The translations under genes and the position numbers were made by a program. Source: Lachnospiraceae bacterium (GTDB taxonomy: Bacteria > Bacillota > Clostridia > Lachnospirales > Lachnospiraceae). Taken from it: a stretch of DNA of 40,027 nt. Under the pieces are notes generated by a model that was not told the DNA's origin, made no database searches, and saw only the letters and a program-made list of their open reading frames with translations. Numbering within the stretch: position 1 is the first letter of the stretch; every line of letters starts with the position of its first letter. The stretch spans positions 129,659 through 169,685 of the forward strand of contig JAAUZM010000007.1 of the NCBI GenBank assembly GCA_014804605.1. The letters are read 5' to 3'. Shown in pieces: positions 20,440 to 29,946 of this stretch.

Positions 20440-21194
20440 CAGATTATGAAAAAGCCATTGCCCTGTGGCAGCAAAAAAACATAACAACGGATGCTAAACT
20501 GGCTGAAGCATTAAACGGACACAGCATAGCATTTGCATATCATTCCGGCAAAATCGAAAATGAGAACATTACCTATCATGATACCAAAGAAATTTTCGAA
20601 CATGACGGAGTAACTTCTTACACCGGAGATCTGCGGACATTGTTTGAAATCCGCAATGCCAAAGACGCGAACGAACTGTTTCTTACTTCGTTCCATAAAA
20701 AACGTGCTTTTGATGAAGCATTTATAAAAGAATTGCACCTGCTCTTAACCCAGAATACTTACGACACGCGCAGATGGCAGCTAGGCGAACGCCCCGGCGA
20801 GTACAAACGGCACGATTATGTCACTGGCAAACAAGAGATCGGTGCCGCACCTGAAGACGTATCGGAAGAAATGAATGAACTGCTCTCGGAGCTTACAGAC
20901 GTGGCAGACCGTAATGCACTGATTGCCGCGGCATACTTCCATGCAAAATTTGAAAATATTCATCCTTTTGCTGACGGCAACGGTCGCGTCGGCCGCTTGG
21001 CAATGAATTACTTTCTTATCCTGCACAATCATCCGCCTATCATCATCCACGAAGAAGACCGTAAAAATTATTACACGGCATTGGAGGCATGGGATAGCAA
21101 ACAGGATCTTGATCCACTTTGCAGCTTTTTAAAGGAACAATCGAAGAAAACTTGGGCAAAGCAGATCGAACGCATTCAAAAGCACAGAACCTGA
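20436..21194 (+). CDS. Fic family protein
   Basis: Fic motif IHPFADGNGRVGRLAMNYFL; N-terminal SGKIEN fits the inhibitory (S/T)xxxE(G/N) motif; ATGA overlap with the upstream gene. Confidence 0.95.
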   Translation: MTDYEKAIALWQQKNITTDAKLAEALNGHSIAFAYHSGKIENENITYHDTKEIFEHDGVTSYTGDLRTLFEIRNAKDANELFLTSFHKKRAFDEAFIKELHLLLTQNTYDTRRWQLGERPGEYKRHDYVTGKQEIGAAPEDVSEEMNELLSELTDVADRNALIAAAYFHAKFENIHPFADGNGRVGRLAMNYFLILHNHPPIIIHEEDRKNYYTALEAWDSKQDLDPLCSFLKEQSKKTWAKQIERIQKHRT

Positions 21195-21202
21195 CCTTTA
21201 CT

Positions 21203-22315
21203 TTATTCTCTTATGGTCATCTCATAACTTCCCGATATTCCATAACCGATTGCATTTTCTTCCGCTATCTGATGATCCAGAACTTCCACATTGATCTGAT
21301 TGGGAAGAAACACGATATGGAGTGTTCCCGTTCCGCCCCAGCCGTCATCTGTATATTCAAAAAACAGTTCACCGTTTTGAATCGTGCCGACAATATCTTC
21401 CACCGACGCAATCCGCTCCGTGATTCCCTGTTCGGTAAAAAGACTTCCGGAAAATTCATTGCCATTACTGATACTGCATGTCAGTTCGTTCCTGCTCGTG
21501 GGCATGGGATCCTCATATGCCGCAACATATCCGGTGCCTACGCACCATTTTCCTGTGTAGCTTTCGTAATCTGTAAGAGGTTCATTCCCGCTTGTCAGTT
21601 GAAGCAGTCTTTTTATATCTTTCGCCAGCACATTGCTTTCCCACGGAAGATAGCCGTTTATTTCATCGCTGAGTTCTTCATTATATGTAAAATAGTCGCC
21701 ACAGTCTTCATAGATCCGCACCACCGTATGCGGAATAGCACCTTGCGGTCCGGCGCCTGTCATATACTCCGCTCCTATGACTACATCCTCTTTTTCGTCA
21801 CCGTTCGTATCCGTAAACATGACAAACTTCACATCATAATACATACCATAATCGCTGGTTTGATCTTCTCTGATATACGGGAATTGATAGAGTATCTTTT
21901 CATCTTTTAACAGATAGAAAGAAACATCCTCATACGGATCTGCTCCTTCCGCATAATCCGGTTTGTATGATACAAACTTCACTTCTCCCCAGTCATTTAA
22001 CTCCACTTGAAAAGACTGCTCCTGTATGATTCTGTCTGCATTCAATTCATCCTGCACTTGGACACCGGACACCTCGTCCAATATCTGTTCCGGCTTCTCT
22101 GATTGTTCCTGCGGCTCCGACTCTTCCATTTGCTCTTGCTGTTCCGTTTGTTCCAGCGGCAACTCTCCCAACAAGTCCTGCTCTTCCACATTCTGCTGTG
22201 ATTGCGAAGCAACATCCGGCTCTTCCTGATTCTGTATATCCCGTTCTTCACATCCTGCAAGCAGCATGAGCGCCGCCGCAATTCCTAACGTACCCATGAC
22301 TCTCTTTTTCTTCAT
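21203..22315 (-). CDS. Putative lipoprotein with E/Q-rich linker
   Basis: MKKKRVMGTLGIAAALMLLAGCEE lipobox signal peptide, then low-complexity EQ/EP segment. Confidence 0.8.
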   Translation of the reverse strand: MKKKRVMGTLGIAAALMLLAGCEERDIQNQEEPDVASQSQQNVEEQDLLGELPLEQTEQQEQMEESEPQEQSEKPEQILDEVSGVQVQDELNADRIIQEQSFQVELNDWGEVKFVSYKPDYAEGADPYEDVSFYLLKDEKILYQFPYIREDQTSDYGMYYDVKFVMFTDTNGDEKEDVVIGAEYMTGAGPQGAIPHTVVRIYEDCGDYFTYNEELSDEINGYLPWESNVLAKDIKRLLQLTSGNEPLTDYESYTGKWCVGTGYVAAYEDPMPTSRNELTCSISNGNEFSGSLFTEQGITERIASVEDIVGTIQNGELFFEYTDDGWGGTGTLHIVFLPNQINVEVLDHQIAEENAIGYGISGSYEMTIRE

Positions 22316-22569
22316 GCAATACATTTCTTTTCTCCCGTTCCTTTCTTTCCTCACTGATATAGTCCTCCAGCTCTTTCAGTTCCTCGTCACAAAGACTGTT
22401 ACCGTCATTCTGCACTTGCCGAATGTATATGTCAAGACGGATTGTTGCGAATCGGGCGGACGTTTGATATAATAGGCGCAAGCTTGTCTGCTTGCGCCGC
22501 ACAAGAATTTCATTGCAATTCCCAGAAAATCGTGTTTGAAACGGCAAATTGGATTAGGAGAGATAATAC

Positions 22570-23022
22570 ATGTCAAGAACGGAAGAAGTTACTTTAACGA
22601 ATATGTGTATGATATATGATGGTTCTAAGGTTTTAGTGCAGGAAAGGATAGATGACGACTATGGTGGAATTACATTTCCGGGAGGTCATGTTGAAAAGAG
22701 TGAGTCATTTACAGATGCAGTAATTCGAGAAGTATTTGAAGAAACAGGTCTGAAAATATCTTCGCCTAAATTATGTGGCATTAAAGACTGGATGAACGAT
22801 GATGGTTCAAGATATATGGTTTTGTTTTACAAAACTGATCAATATGAAGGTGAACTTATATCATCAGATGAAGGTGAAGTATATTGGCTTGAATTAGAAG
22901 AAATGAAACAGATTCATCTGGCTGATGGAATGGATAAAATGTTAGAAGTTTTCTTAGATGATAATGTAAGTGAGTATTTCTTTTATAAGGAAAACGGTGA
23001 ATTGCTGGGGATGTTAAAGTAG
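22570..23022 (+). CDS. NUDIX hydrolase
   Basis: Nudix box GGHVEKSESFTDAVIREVFEETGLKI. Confidence 0.95.
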   Translation: MSRTEEVTLTNMCMIYDGSKVLVQERIDDDYGGITFPGGHVEKSESFTDAVIREVFEETGLKISSPKLCGIKDWMNDDGSRYMVLFYKTDQYEGELISSDEGEVYWLELEEMKQIHLADGMDKMLEVFLDDNVSEYFFYKENGELLGMLK

Positions 23023-23363
23023 CAGAACTTCCTAATAACGATGCAGCTATAGAAATTGCAAGTAAAAACCACTGCCGTCTGCAAGGTTACCGAGGCGAGA
23101 ATTAGTATTCTTTTCTGCCGGAAAACTCAGGGAAAATACAGGCAGTCCTCGAATTGATAAAGCTATTGGACATATCCTTAAATGAAATTGTCTCTTTTGG
23201 TGATGATATAAATGATATGGAAATGCTCCAAATCTGCGGCACAGGAGTGGCTGTCTCCAACGCTGTTATGGATGTTAAAGCTGTTGCCGATTGTGTCGCA
23301 TTATCTAATGATGAGGATGGCTTGGCAGAATGGCTTGAAAAGAATATATGTTTTTCCGATTAG
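23023..23363 (+). pseudogene. Remnant of a Cof-like HAD hydrolase
   Basis: Frame reads AELPNNDAAIEIASKNHCRLQGYRGEN*YSFLPENSGKIQAVLELIKLLDISLNEIVSFGDDINDMEMLQICGTGVAVSNA...; TAG at 23103-23105; N-terminal domain missing. Confidence 0.8.
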
Positions 23364-23401
23364 AAGGCTACAAATAAATTATTAATTTATGGAGCATTAG
23401 A

Positions 23402-23944
23402 ATGGAGCAAATTGCATTAATAGAACCACAAAAGAAGTATGCAGATGAAATATGGAAATTCCGTCAAGAAATTTTAGAATGTGATGTAGAGAATGAAGAC
23501 CAATTTGCAGGTTGTATATCACTTGATGTAAGTAAGTCTGCTGAAGAGTGGATAAAAATATGTGAACTTAGAAAAAGCGAAGAAACGTGTGGCAAAGTAG
23601 GAACCACGGTTCCTTCGCATATGTACTTAGCTGTACGCAAGAGAGATGACAAAATTGTAGGTGTAATAGATTTGCGTCATCACATAAATCATCCTATTCT
23701 TGGAACGTGGGGAGGACATTGTGGGTATTCAGTGCGTCCTTCTGAACGAGGCAAAGGTTATGCAAAAGAAATGCTTCGTTTAAATATCCAAAACGCAAAA
23801 TCAATGGGAATAGAAAAACTTCTTGTCACTTGTGGTGTTAAGAATGAAGCCAGTGAAAAAACAATACTTGCTAATGGCGGAGTTTATGAGAAAACCATAG
23901 ATGTTGATGGGTGCAAGATGAAAAGATATTGGATTTCTATTTAG
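23402..23944 (+). CDS. GNAT family N-acetyltransferase
   Basis: IVGVIDLRHHINHPILGTWGGHCGYSVRPSERGKGYAKEML. Confidence 0.93.
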   Translation: MEQIALIEPQKKYADEIWKFRQEILECDVENEDQFAGCISLDVSKSAEEWIKICELRKSEETCGKVGTTVPSHMYLAVRKRDDKIVGVIDLRHHINHPILGTWGGHCGYSVRPSERGKGYAKEMLRLNIQNAKSMGIEKLLVTCGVKNEASEKTILANGGVYEKTIDVDGCKMKRYWISI

Positions 23945-24014
23945 CGGGCAAAGCATTGTTTTTGACAAACCCATTTAACGGTTTAAAGAAGAATATCACG
24001 AAGGGAGACCGCGT

Positions 24015-24476
24015 ATGAAAATTGAAAAATGTGAAAAAGATTCCTTTGTCGTAATAGGCAAAGAGGGTTCAACATTAGATGGCTCAGGATTTATTCAAAA
24101 GCTATGGGACGATGCAAACTCCCATTTTGACGAAGTCAAGCATTTAGCGAAAAAAGATGAAAACGGAAGTATAGGTGGCATATGGGGTGCAATGTCTGAC
24201 TTCTCCCGCTCCTTTAACCCATGGGAGGACTTCAACAAAGGACTTTATCTTGCCGGAGTGGAATGTAGTGATAACGCAGAAGCCCCCGACGGTTGGACGA
24301 AATGGATCATTCCCGGCTATGAATATATTTATATAGAATGTGAAAATGATAATACCTTCTCAGAGGCAATAAAATATCTGGAAGATAATGATATTCCATT
24401 GGCAGGAGCTGTACACGATTTTACCTGCCCCCAGACAGGGAAAAACTATATGTTCTTTCCGATTAGAAGGCTGTAA
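24015..24476 (+). CDS. GyrI-like / AraC effector-binding domain protein
   Basis: FVVIGKEG start, GIWGAMSDFSRSF, YLAGVECSDNAEAPDGWTKWIIPGYEYIYIEC. Confidence 0.85.
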   Translation: MKIEKCEKDSFVVIGKEGSTLDGSGFIQKLWDDANSHFDEVKHLAKKDENGSIGGIWGAMSDFSRSFNPWEDFNKGLYLAGVECSDNAEAPDGWTKWIIPGYEYIYIECENDNTFSEAIKYLEDNDIPLAGAVHDFTCPQTGKNYMFFPIRRL

Positions 24477-24616
24477 ACAAATCAGAATTTGAGAGATACA
24501 TAAGACTGAAAATTATAATTTTCAATGGCGATATTTTGATGCGAAAATTAACGCAGATGTGTATTTGCTATTTTGAATCATTAGTATTACTCTTTTAATA
24601 TGGGAGATAAACCGCA

Positions 24617-25483
24617 ATGAGAATACATGATAAATGCATACCTTGTACCGTTAATCAGGCAATTAAGGTTGCAGACATGGTCGGATTAAAAGAGAAAGGC
24701 GACTTGCTGAGAAATGTATTTACTTATTTAAGTAAGGTCGATTATAAGAGCACCACTACTCCGGAATTAGTCGGAGAAATTTTCTCATTATTAAAAACCG
24801 AAACCGGTAATGATGATCCTTATCAGGAAACCAGAGCTCGTTACAATAAGATGTTTTTAGAGCAGATTCCTCAATTAGAACAAGAGATCAACGAATCGGA
24901 TAATCCCTTTTTGGAAAGTATTAAATTTGCGATTATCGGAAATATTATTGATTTTAATCCCATTCATGACTTATCACTCTCAGATATAGAATCCTGCTTT
25001 GCAAAATTAAAGGAAGAATCGTTGGAATTGGACGATTCTGCTCTTTTGTTTCAAGAGATTTATAAAGCAAATACACTACTCTATCTGGGAGATAATTGTG
25101 GTGAAATCTGTCTGGACAAAATACTGATTAAAAAAATCAAGGAAATAAATCCGTTATGCCATGTTTTCTTTGCTACAAGAGGAGCAGCCGTTGTGAATGA
25201 CTCGGTGGAGGCAGATGCTTATACGGTAGGTATGGATACCTATGCAACGATAATCAGCAACGGCGATTATTCATTGGGCACTGTTTTACCCAGAACCTCA
25301 AAGGAATTTCAAGAAGTTTATCAGAATGCCGACATTGTCATTGCAAAGGGACAGGCAAATTATGAATGTTTAAGTGAAGAAAAAAAGAACATATTCTTTC
25401 TTCTCATGACGAAATGCAGAGTGATTGCAGACGATATCGGAGTCTCCGAAATGAAAATGATCTGCATGAAAAACAAATATTAA
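24617..25483 (+). CDS. DUF89 / ARMT1-like damage-control phosphatase family protein
   Basis: CIPCTVNQA, TLLYLGDNCGEICLDKILI, DADIVIAKGQANYECLSE-like NADIVIAKGQANYECLSE. Confidence 0.9.
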   Translation: MRIHDKCIPCTVNQAIKVADMVGLKEKGDLLRNVFTYLSKVDYKSTTTPELVGEIFSLLKTETGNDDPYQETRARYNKMFLEQIPQLEQEINESDNPFLESIKFAIIGNIIDFNPIHDLSLSDIESCFAKLKEESLELDDSALLFQEIYKANTLLYLGDNCGEICLDKILIKKIKEINPLCHVFFATRGAAVVNDSVEADAYTVGMDTYATIISNGDYSLGTVLPRTSKEFQEVYQNADIVIAKGQANYECLSEEKKNIFFLLMTKCRVIADDIGVSEMKMICMKNKY

Positions 25484-25517
25484 CCTGACCTAGTCTTCTC
25501 ACAGATTGTATGACATA

Positions 25518-25850
25518 TTAAAATACTACCACCAGTAGCATCTTAAACTGCTCCTTACCGCGCACGGCATGCGGATGCTTGGCGGGCATCACGATAGATT
25601 CCCCTTCGTGAAGTTCATAGTTTACGCCGTCGATCGTGATCTCACCCACACCGTCCAGACAGGTGACGAAAGCATCGCCACCGGATTCGTGGGTACTGAT
25701 CTCTTCCCCTTTGTCAAATGCAAACAGCGTCACACTGACCGCCTCACTCTGGGCCAGCGTCTTGCTGACAACCTGTCCCTCCTGATAAGAAACTTGATTC
25801 TTTAGAATTAATACTTCTGATTTATTAATGTTTTTCATTGTTGCCTCCAT
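25518..25850 (-). CDS. Cupin domain-containing protein
   Basis: SVTLFAFDKGEEISTHESGGDAFVTCLDGVGEITIDGVNYELHEGESIVMPAKHPHAVRG. Confidence 0.93.
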   Translation of the reverse strand: MEATMKNINKSEVLILKNQVSYQEGQVVSKTLAQSEAVSVTLFAFDKGEEISTHESGGDAFVTCLDGVGEITIDGVNYELHEGESIVMPAKHPHAVRGKEQFKMLLVVVF

Positions 25851-25968
25851 TCCTATATCTCTATCAATACAATTTCAAATATTTTTTAAGTTTCTGCCTA
25901 TTTTACGCAAAAAGCAAGCCGGCCTCCTCAATACGACAATTATATCATACCGAGGAGGCAAATACCAC

Positions 25969-26295
25969 CTACCCCTTCACCACACCCACAGTCCTAAGTT
26001 TCCTGACCGGAGTCACAATATCCGTCTGTTGTGCCATGACCTCATCGATATCTTTATATGCAAACCTGCACTCCTCAGCCACATCATTCTTCTTCCGCTT
26101 GCCGAGCACAACGCCCTGGTCTTTTAAGTCCACCATCACCTGCTCAGTCGTAAATGCATTAATAAGCCCTGCCTGCAACGTGTGACGAAGTATGGAAAGA
26201 CTCGGGGCTTCTTCCCATCCTACAGACAATGCACGAGCATAAGTCAGTCTTTTTGAATATAAAGAGTACGAAATCAGAGAACTTTCTCGAGACAT
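25969..26295 (-). pseudogene. C-terminal remnant of RtcB-family RNA ligase
   Basis: C-terminus AYKDIDEVMAQQTDIVTPVRKLRTVGVVKG matches the RtcB end (DEAPxAYKDIDxVxxxQxDLVxxxxTLxxxxxVKG); catalytic region absent. Confidence 0.7.
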
Positions 26296-26417
26296 AGGGC
26301 GTTCCGCTGAAAATCTTTACCAGTACACGAACCGGCAGACGTTATCTGTGCCTCTATCTTCCGAATAATCATCCACGCCTGAATCCGCCTACGGCTCACA
26401 CTAAAAGGAATCCAAAG

Positions 26418-26774
26418 GTGATTACTCTAAATTTATGCCGCATCCGGGAAGTTATCTCAACCTGCAAGACCGTCAAGCAACTTCCGAATATCAATCACCT
26501 CCTACAGCGTTCCTGCTACCACGAACCTGTGCGTGCCATCATCAAGAACCGCCGAAACGCTCTGGAACGTGCAATGCTGCAATTTGCCAATTACGAGAAA
26601 AGCACCCGCAAGCTTGATGAAGATACTTACGAGTGCCTGATCTACTATAATAAGGAAACGGAGACAAAGCTTCTGATTGAAATTCTGTCCTTCGGTCCTA
26701 TGATCAAAGTGGTGGGAAATGAAACTTTCCTTCGGCTTATTAAAGAACGGCTTATGAAGCAGGCGGCGCTGTAA
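26418..26774 (+). pseudogene. C-terminal remnant of a WYL-domain transcriptional regulator
   Basis: CLIYYNKETETKLLIEILSFGPMIKVVGNETFLRLIKERLMKQ resembles a WYL C-terminal extension; N-terminal HTH absent. Confidence 0.65.
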
Positions 26775-27804
26775 CTTGTGCTGAACCACCACACTTCCAA
26801 ACCTGATACAACTGCGTAATTACCTGCTCAATGGGCGCTTTCCTGATTTCCACGTCCATGATCCCCGCAGTATGCGACAACCTCTCCAGCAATACTTGAA
26901 TAGACAGACGTGACAGATCCACTTCATATTCAAAAACTCCGTGTTGTCCGCCAAGGCACCTGCACCCTTCAAGTTCAGGGATTCTGCCGTCTGTAGTAAC
27001 TGTAAAGTGCGTCAGATTTCCCGTGATCTCGCGCAACCCATCGAAGCTGCCGTCATAGGCCAGCTTTCCCTTAGAAATCATCAGGATTCTCTGCGCCATC
27101 TCCTCGAGATCATCCATATCATGACTCGTCACCATGATCGTCACACCAGCCTCCTGATTGATCTTTTTCAGGAAATCTATCATCTGGCGCTTCGCAACTA
27201 CATCCAGTCCTAGTGTCGGCTCATCCAGCAGAATCAACTCCGGTGAATGCAGCAGCATCATCGCCAGATCCGCCCGCATCCGCTGCCCAAGAGACAGTTC
27301 TCTTGCAAAAGTATTCCTGATCTCGCCGATATCCAACAGTTCCGTCACCATATCCAGATTACGCCTGTACGTTTCATCTGTGATGTTCCACACCACCTTT
27401 TTCCACTCAAAGCTCTGTATAACCGGATGATCCCACCAAAGTTCCGTCCGGTTTCCGAATAACACGCCAAGCTTTTTCATAAGCGCTATTCTGTCCTTTT
27501 CCGGTGACATTCCGAGTACGGATACGCTTCCCTCCGTGGGCTGAAGCATGCCCGAGAGAAGCTTCATGGTCGTACTCTTGCCTGCTCCGTTTGGCCCGGC
27601 ATACGCCACAAACTCGCCATGTCTGATTTGGAAAGAAACATTATCAATGGCTGTCACAATTTTCTTTTCCTGATTGAAAATACCTCTCTTTCCTTCTTTT
27701 CTGTGCCACTGTGTAAATGATTTACTCACGCAGTCCACCTTTACCGCAATATCATCAAGCGCGGTGGCCTCCTGAAACATATCTGTTGATTCCTTTTTGA
27801 ACAT
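26752..27804 (-). CDS. ABC transporter ATP-binding protein (COG4586-like)
   Basis: Walker A AGPNGAGKSTTMKLLSG; signature LSLGQRMRADLAMMLLHSPELILLDEPTLGLD. Start uncertain. Confidence 0.93.
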   Translation of the reverse strand: MFKKESTDMFQEATALDDIAVKVDCVSKSFTQWHRKEGKRGIFNQEKKIVTAIDNVSFQIRHGEFVAYAGPNGAGKSTTMKLLSGMLQPTEGSVSVLGMSPEKDRIALMKKLGVLFGNRTELWWDHPVIQSFEWKKVVWNITDETYRRNLDMVTELLDIGEIRNTFARELSLGQRMRADLAMMLLHSPELILLDEPTLGLDVVAKRQMIDFLKKINQEAGVTIMVTSHDMDDLEEMAQRILMISKGKLAYDGSFDGLREITGNLTHFTVTTDGRIPELEGCRCLGGQHGVFEYEVDLSRLSIQVLLERLSHTAGIMDVEIRKAPIEQVITQLYQVWKCGGSAQVTAPPAS

Positions 27805-28597
27805 AATATCTAAATCCTTTCCTAAAAAAATAAGCTGCGGCAAGCGATATCAGCAGTGCAAATACCGCAGGATAAAAGTTTTCAAGTGTCGTCGTCTTCC
27901 CAAACAGGATCATCGTCGGAAACCATGCCGTAAGCCCCGCCGGGAAAATAGTCAATAACGGGTATTTGATATACACCGGCATACCGGATAACGGAAATGT
28001 CATGGTATGCTCTACACTGTAGATCACTGTACTGGATATCTCCTCACACTGCACCGGCGCATAAAAAGCAAGACTGGAAAACAGGTACGAGCATGCCACC
28101 ACGATCACCATACTGATCATCAGTTGGAGAATCAGCATACCCGGCCACCACCACGGCAGGGTCATTTCCATCTTACATACGGCCACGCACAACAGTGCAA
28201 TTCCTGACAGAAGACTGCTGGAGCAGGTAAACGGAAATATTCCGACTGTCAGTTGCACTGCATACGGAAGCGGCATGATAAACATATGCTCCCACTGCCC
28301 TCGTCCTATGATCCTGCTTGGAAACAGCGCATTACAGCCACCCATCATATTGAGAAAACCCATCACAATATTGCCATATGCCAGCATGAACAGAACTTCA
28401 TACTGATCCATTCCTCCAATTCCGCCGAACTTCCATGCCAGAAGAAATATTCCGGAAATCGACGATATATTGGAAACAATGTCGGCCGTGATGGCAATTA
28501 CCATGAACTTGGTGTCCCGTAGCAGCGAAGCCAGATCCATCCGGGCATATATCCCAAGCAGCTCAAAATATCTCTTTATCTTTACTTTACCCACCAA
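27755..28597 (-). CDS. ABC-2 family permease
   Basis: Six-TM protein upstream of the ATPase, overlapping it; COG4586/4587/3694-type exporter arrangement. Confidence 0.88.
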   Translation of the reverse strand: MVGKVKIKRYFELLGIYARMDLASLLRDTKFMVIAITADIVSNISSISGIFLLAWKFGGIGGMDQYEVLFMLAYGNIVMGFLNMMGGCNALFPSRIIGRGQWEHMFIMPLPYAVQLTVGIFPFTCSSSLLSGIALLCVAVCKMEMTLPWWWPGMLILQLMISMVIVVACSYLFSSLAFYAPVQCEEISSTVIYSVEHTMTFPLSGMPVYIKYPLLTIFPAGLTAWFPTMILFGKTTTLENFYPAVFALLISLAAAYFFRKGFRYYVQKGINRYVSGGHRA

Positions 28598-29357
28598 AAC
28601 TCACCATCCTCTCTCTGTATCTCCGAAACCATATGACCGCGGCGATCCATGTCACAATATTCCAGAAAAACTGTACCGGAATAATCTCCATAGCCTCCGC
28701 ACTTCCCACATACAATGACAAAAATGCTCCTCCCAGACTGCCGAAGGGCTGATAGCTGATCCACCTGTCCATACCAAAGGGCAGTATTTTAAACGGAATC
28801 ACCGTGCCCGAAAAAAAAGATACAACAGCGTTCCTGATCACATATGTCAGCCACGAAACATTACGCAGCCTGACAGTAACACAGTAAAACAGAATTTCAA
28901 GTGCAAATCCAAGTGATACACTTAATATAAGCGACGGAATCACCCACAATGTCTCCGGCATAACACGAATCTTAAAAAGAGACGCAGCCAAAAACATGGG
29001 CAGTGAAAACAAAAGAAGCATCGGTATCCACTCCCCGACCGTCCTTGCTATCACCTGACCGAAGACGGGTATCGGACGGGTAAACATCTCCATACTCCTG
29101 GTATCGTAATCCCATGCTGACAAAAAAGTATTCACAATCATCATATCTGTCAGCAGAGCATTGACATAAGTGTAGGTCATAAGCTGAGAAACCGACAATT
29201 CCACCTCATATCCGTTTTCCGCCAAAGATCTCCAGATAAACATTACCGGCACCAGATACACAACCTTCATAATCATATCCGGAAACATATATAACACGCC
29301 CCCGTTCGTTTTTTCCTGCACCGCCATTCGGGCGGTCGCCATATATTTACTAATCAT
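28587..29357 (-). CDS. ABC-2 family permease
   Basis: MISKYMATARMAVQEKTNGGVLYMFPDMIMKVVYLVPVMFIWRSL; internal ATG preferred over 29450. Confidence 0.85.
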   Translation of the reverse strand: MISKYMATARMAVQEKTNGGVLYMFPDMIMKVVYLVPVMFIWRSLAENGYEVELSVSQLMTYTYVNALLTDMMIVNTFLSAWDYDTRSMEMFTRPIPVFGQVIARTVGEWIPMLLLFSLPMFLAASLFKIRVMPETLWVIPSLILSVSLGFALEILFYCVTVRLRNVSWLTYVIRNAVVSFFSGTVIPFKILPFGMDRWISYQPFGSLGGAFLSLYVGSAEAMEIIPVQFFWNIVTWIAAVIWFRRYRERMVSFGG

Positions 29358-29417
29358 TATTTTTCCTCTCATTCTGCCGTACACGGCACTTTTATTTACG
29401 ACCCTGTTTTTGGGCAT

Positions 29418-29455
29418 AAAAAATCCCTGTACAGACTGTTTTGTCCGCACAGGGT
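29418..29455 (-). terminator. Rho-independent terminator between the small ORF and the ABC-2 operon
   Basis: Minus strand CCCTGTGCGGACAAAACAGTCTGTACAGGGATTTTTT. Confidence 0.8.
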
Positions 29456-29513
29456 CCGCGTTTCCGACTGAAAAACTGTCACAGCTAAATTGTGATATCC
29501 CATAATCAATTTA

Positions 29514-29690
29514 TCACAAAACTGCCATGCTTCCGGTCAACTCGTCACGTGGTGAGCAGCATACAAAACAATCCGTTGTCCCAAAAAAGGGCATAGTTAT
29601 CCCCTGCAGCTCTGTTTTGTAAGTAAATCTGCGCACAATATCACTACCGGCAAATAGCTCCTTAACTGCCAGAACTTCGTATTGATTCAT
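29514..29690 (-). CDS. Candidate 58-aa Cys-containing small protein
   Basis: MNQYEVLAVKELFAGSDIVRRFTYKTELQGITMPFFGTTDCFVCCSPRDELTGSMAVL; RBS AAAGGTGGTGAG; own promoter and terminator. Confidence 0.6.
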   Translation of the reverse strand: MNQYEVLAVKELFAGSDIVRRFTYKTELQGITMPFFGTTDCFVCCSPRDELTGSMAVL

Positions 29691-29809
29691 GCTTCTCACC
29701 ACCTTTCATAAATTTATCTTCGCTCACTTGCAATATTCGCTTCGCAAACTCGTTCATGAGCGAATAACTTCCAATAGAATTTGCAATGCAAGCTGTTAAG
29801 CATGCATTC

Positions 29810-29838
29810 ATTATATAATATCTTTTGAAAGTTTACAA
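29810..29838 (-). promoter_or_regulatory. Sigma-70-type promoter of the 58-aa ORF
   Basis: Minus strand TTGTAA-17-TATAAT. Confidence 0.7.
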
Positions 29839-29946
29839 CTGTTTATCTTTTGGATTTCCGCACCGGCAAATTTATCATAACAGTTCAGACCATCTTACAG
29901 TTAAAATCAAATAAACAGCTGCTCCTTATCTAACCGGCGACTATCA

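Noticed and set aside
21119-21910. 263-aa plus-strand ORF
   Set aside because: Overlaps the Fic end and is antisense to the lipoprotein gene; no motif or plausible start.
29514-29690. Small Cys-rich ORF as a lanthipeptide/RiPP precursor
   Set aside because: DCFVCCS tail is suggestive, but there is no modification enzyme, leader cleavage motif or peptidase-type ABC transporter nearby in the window.
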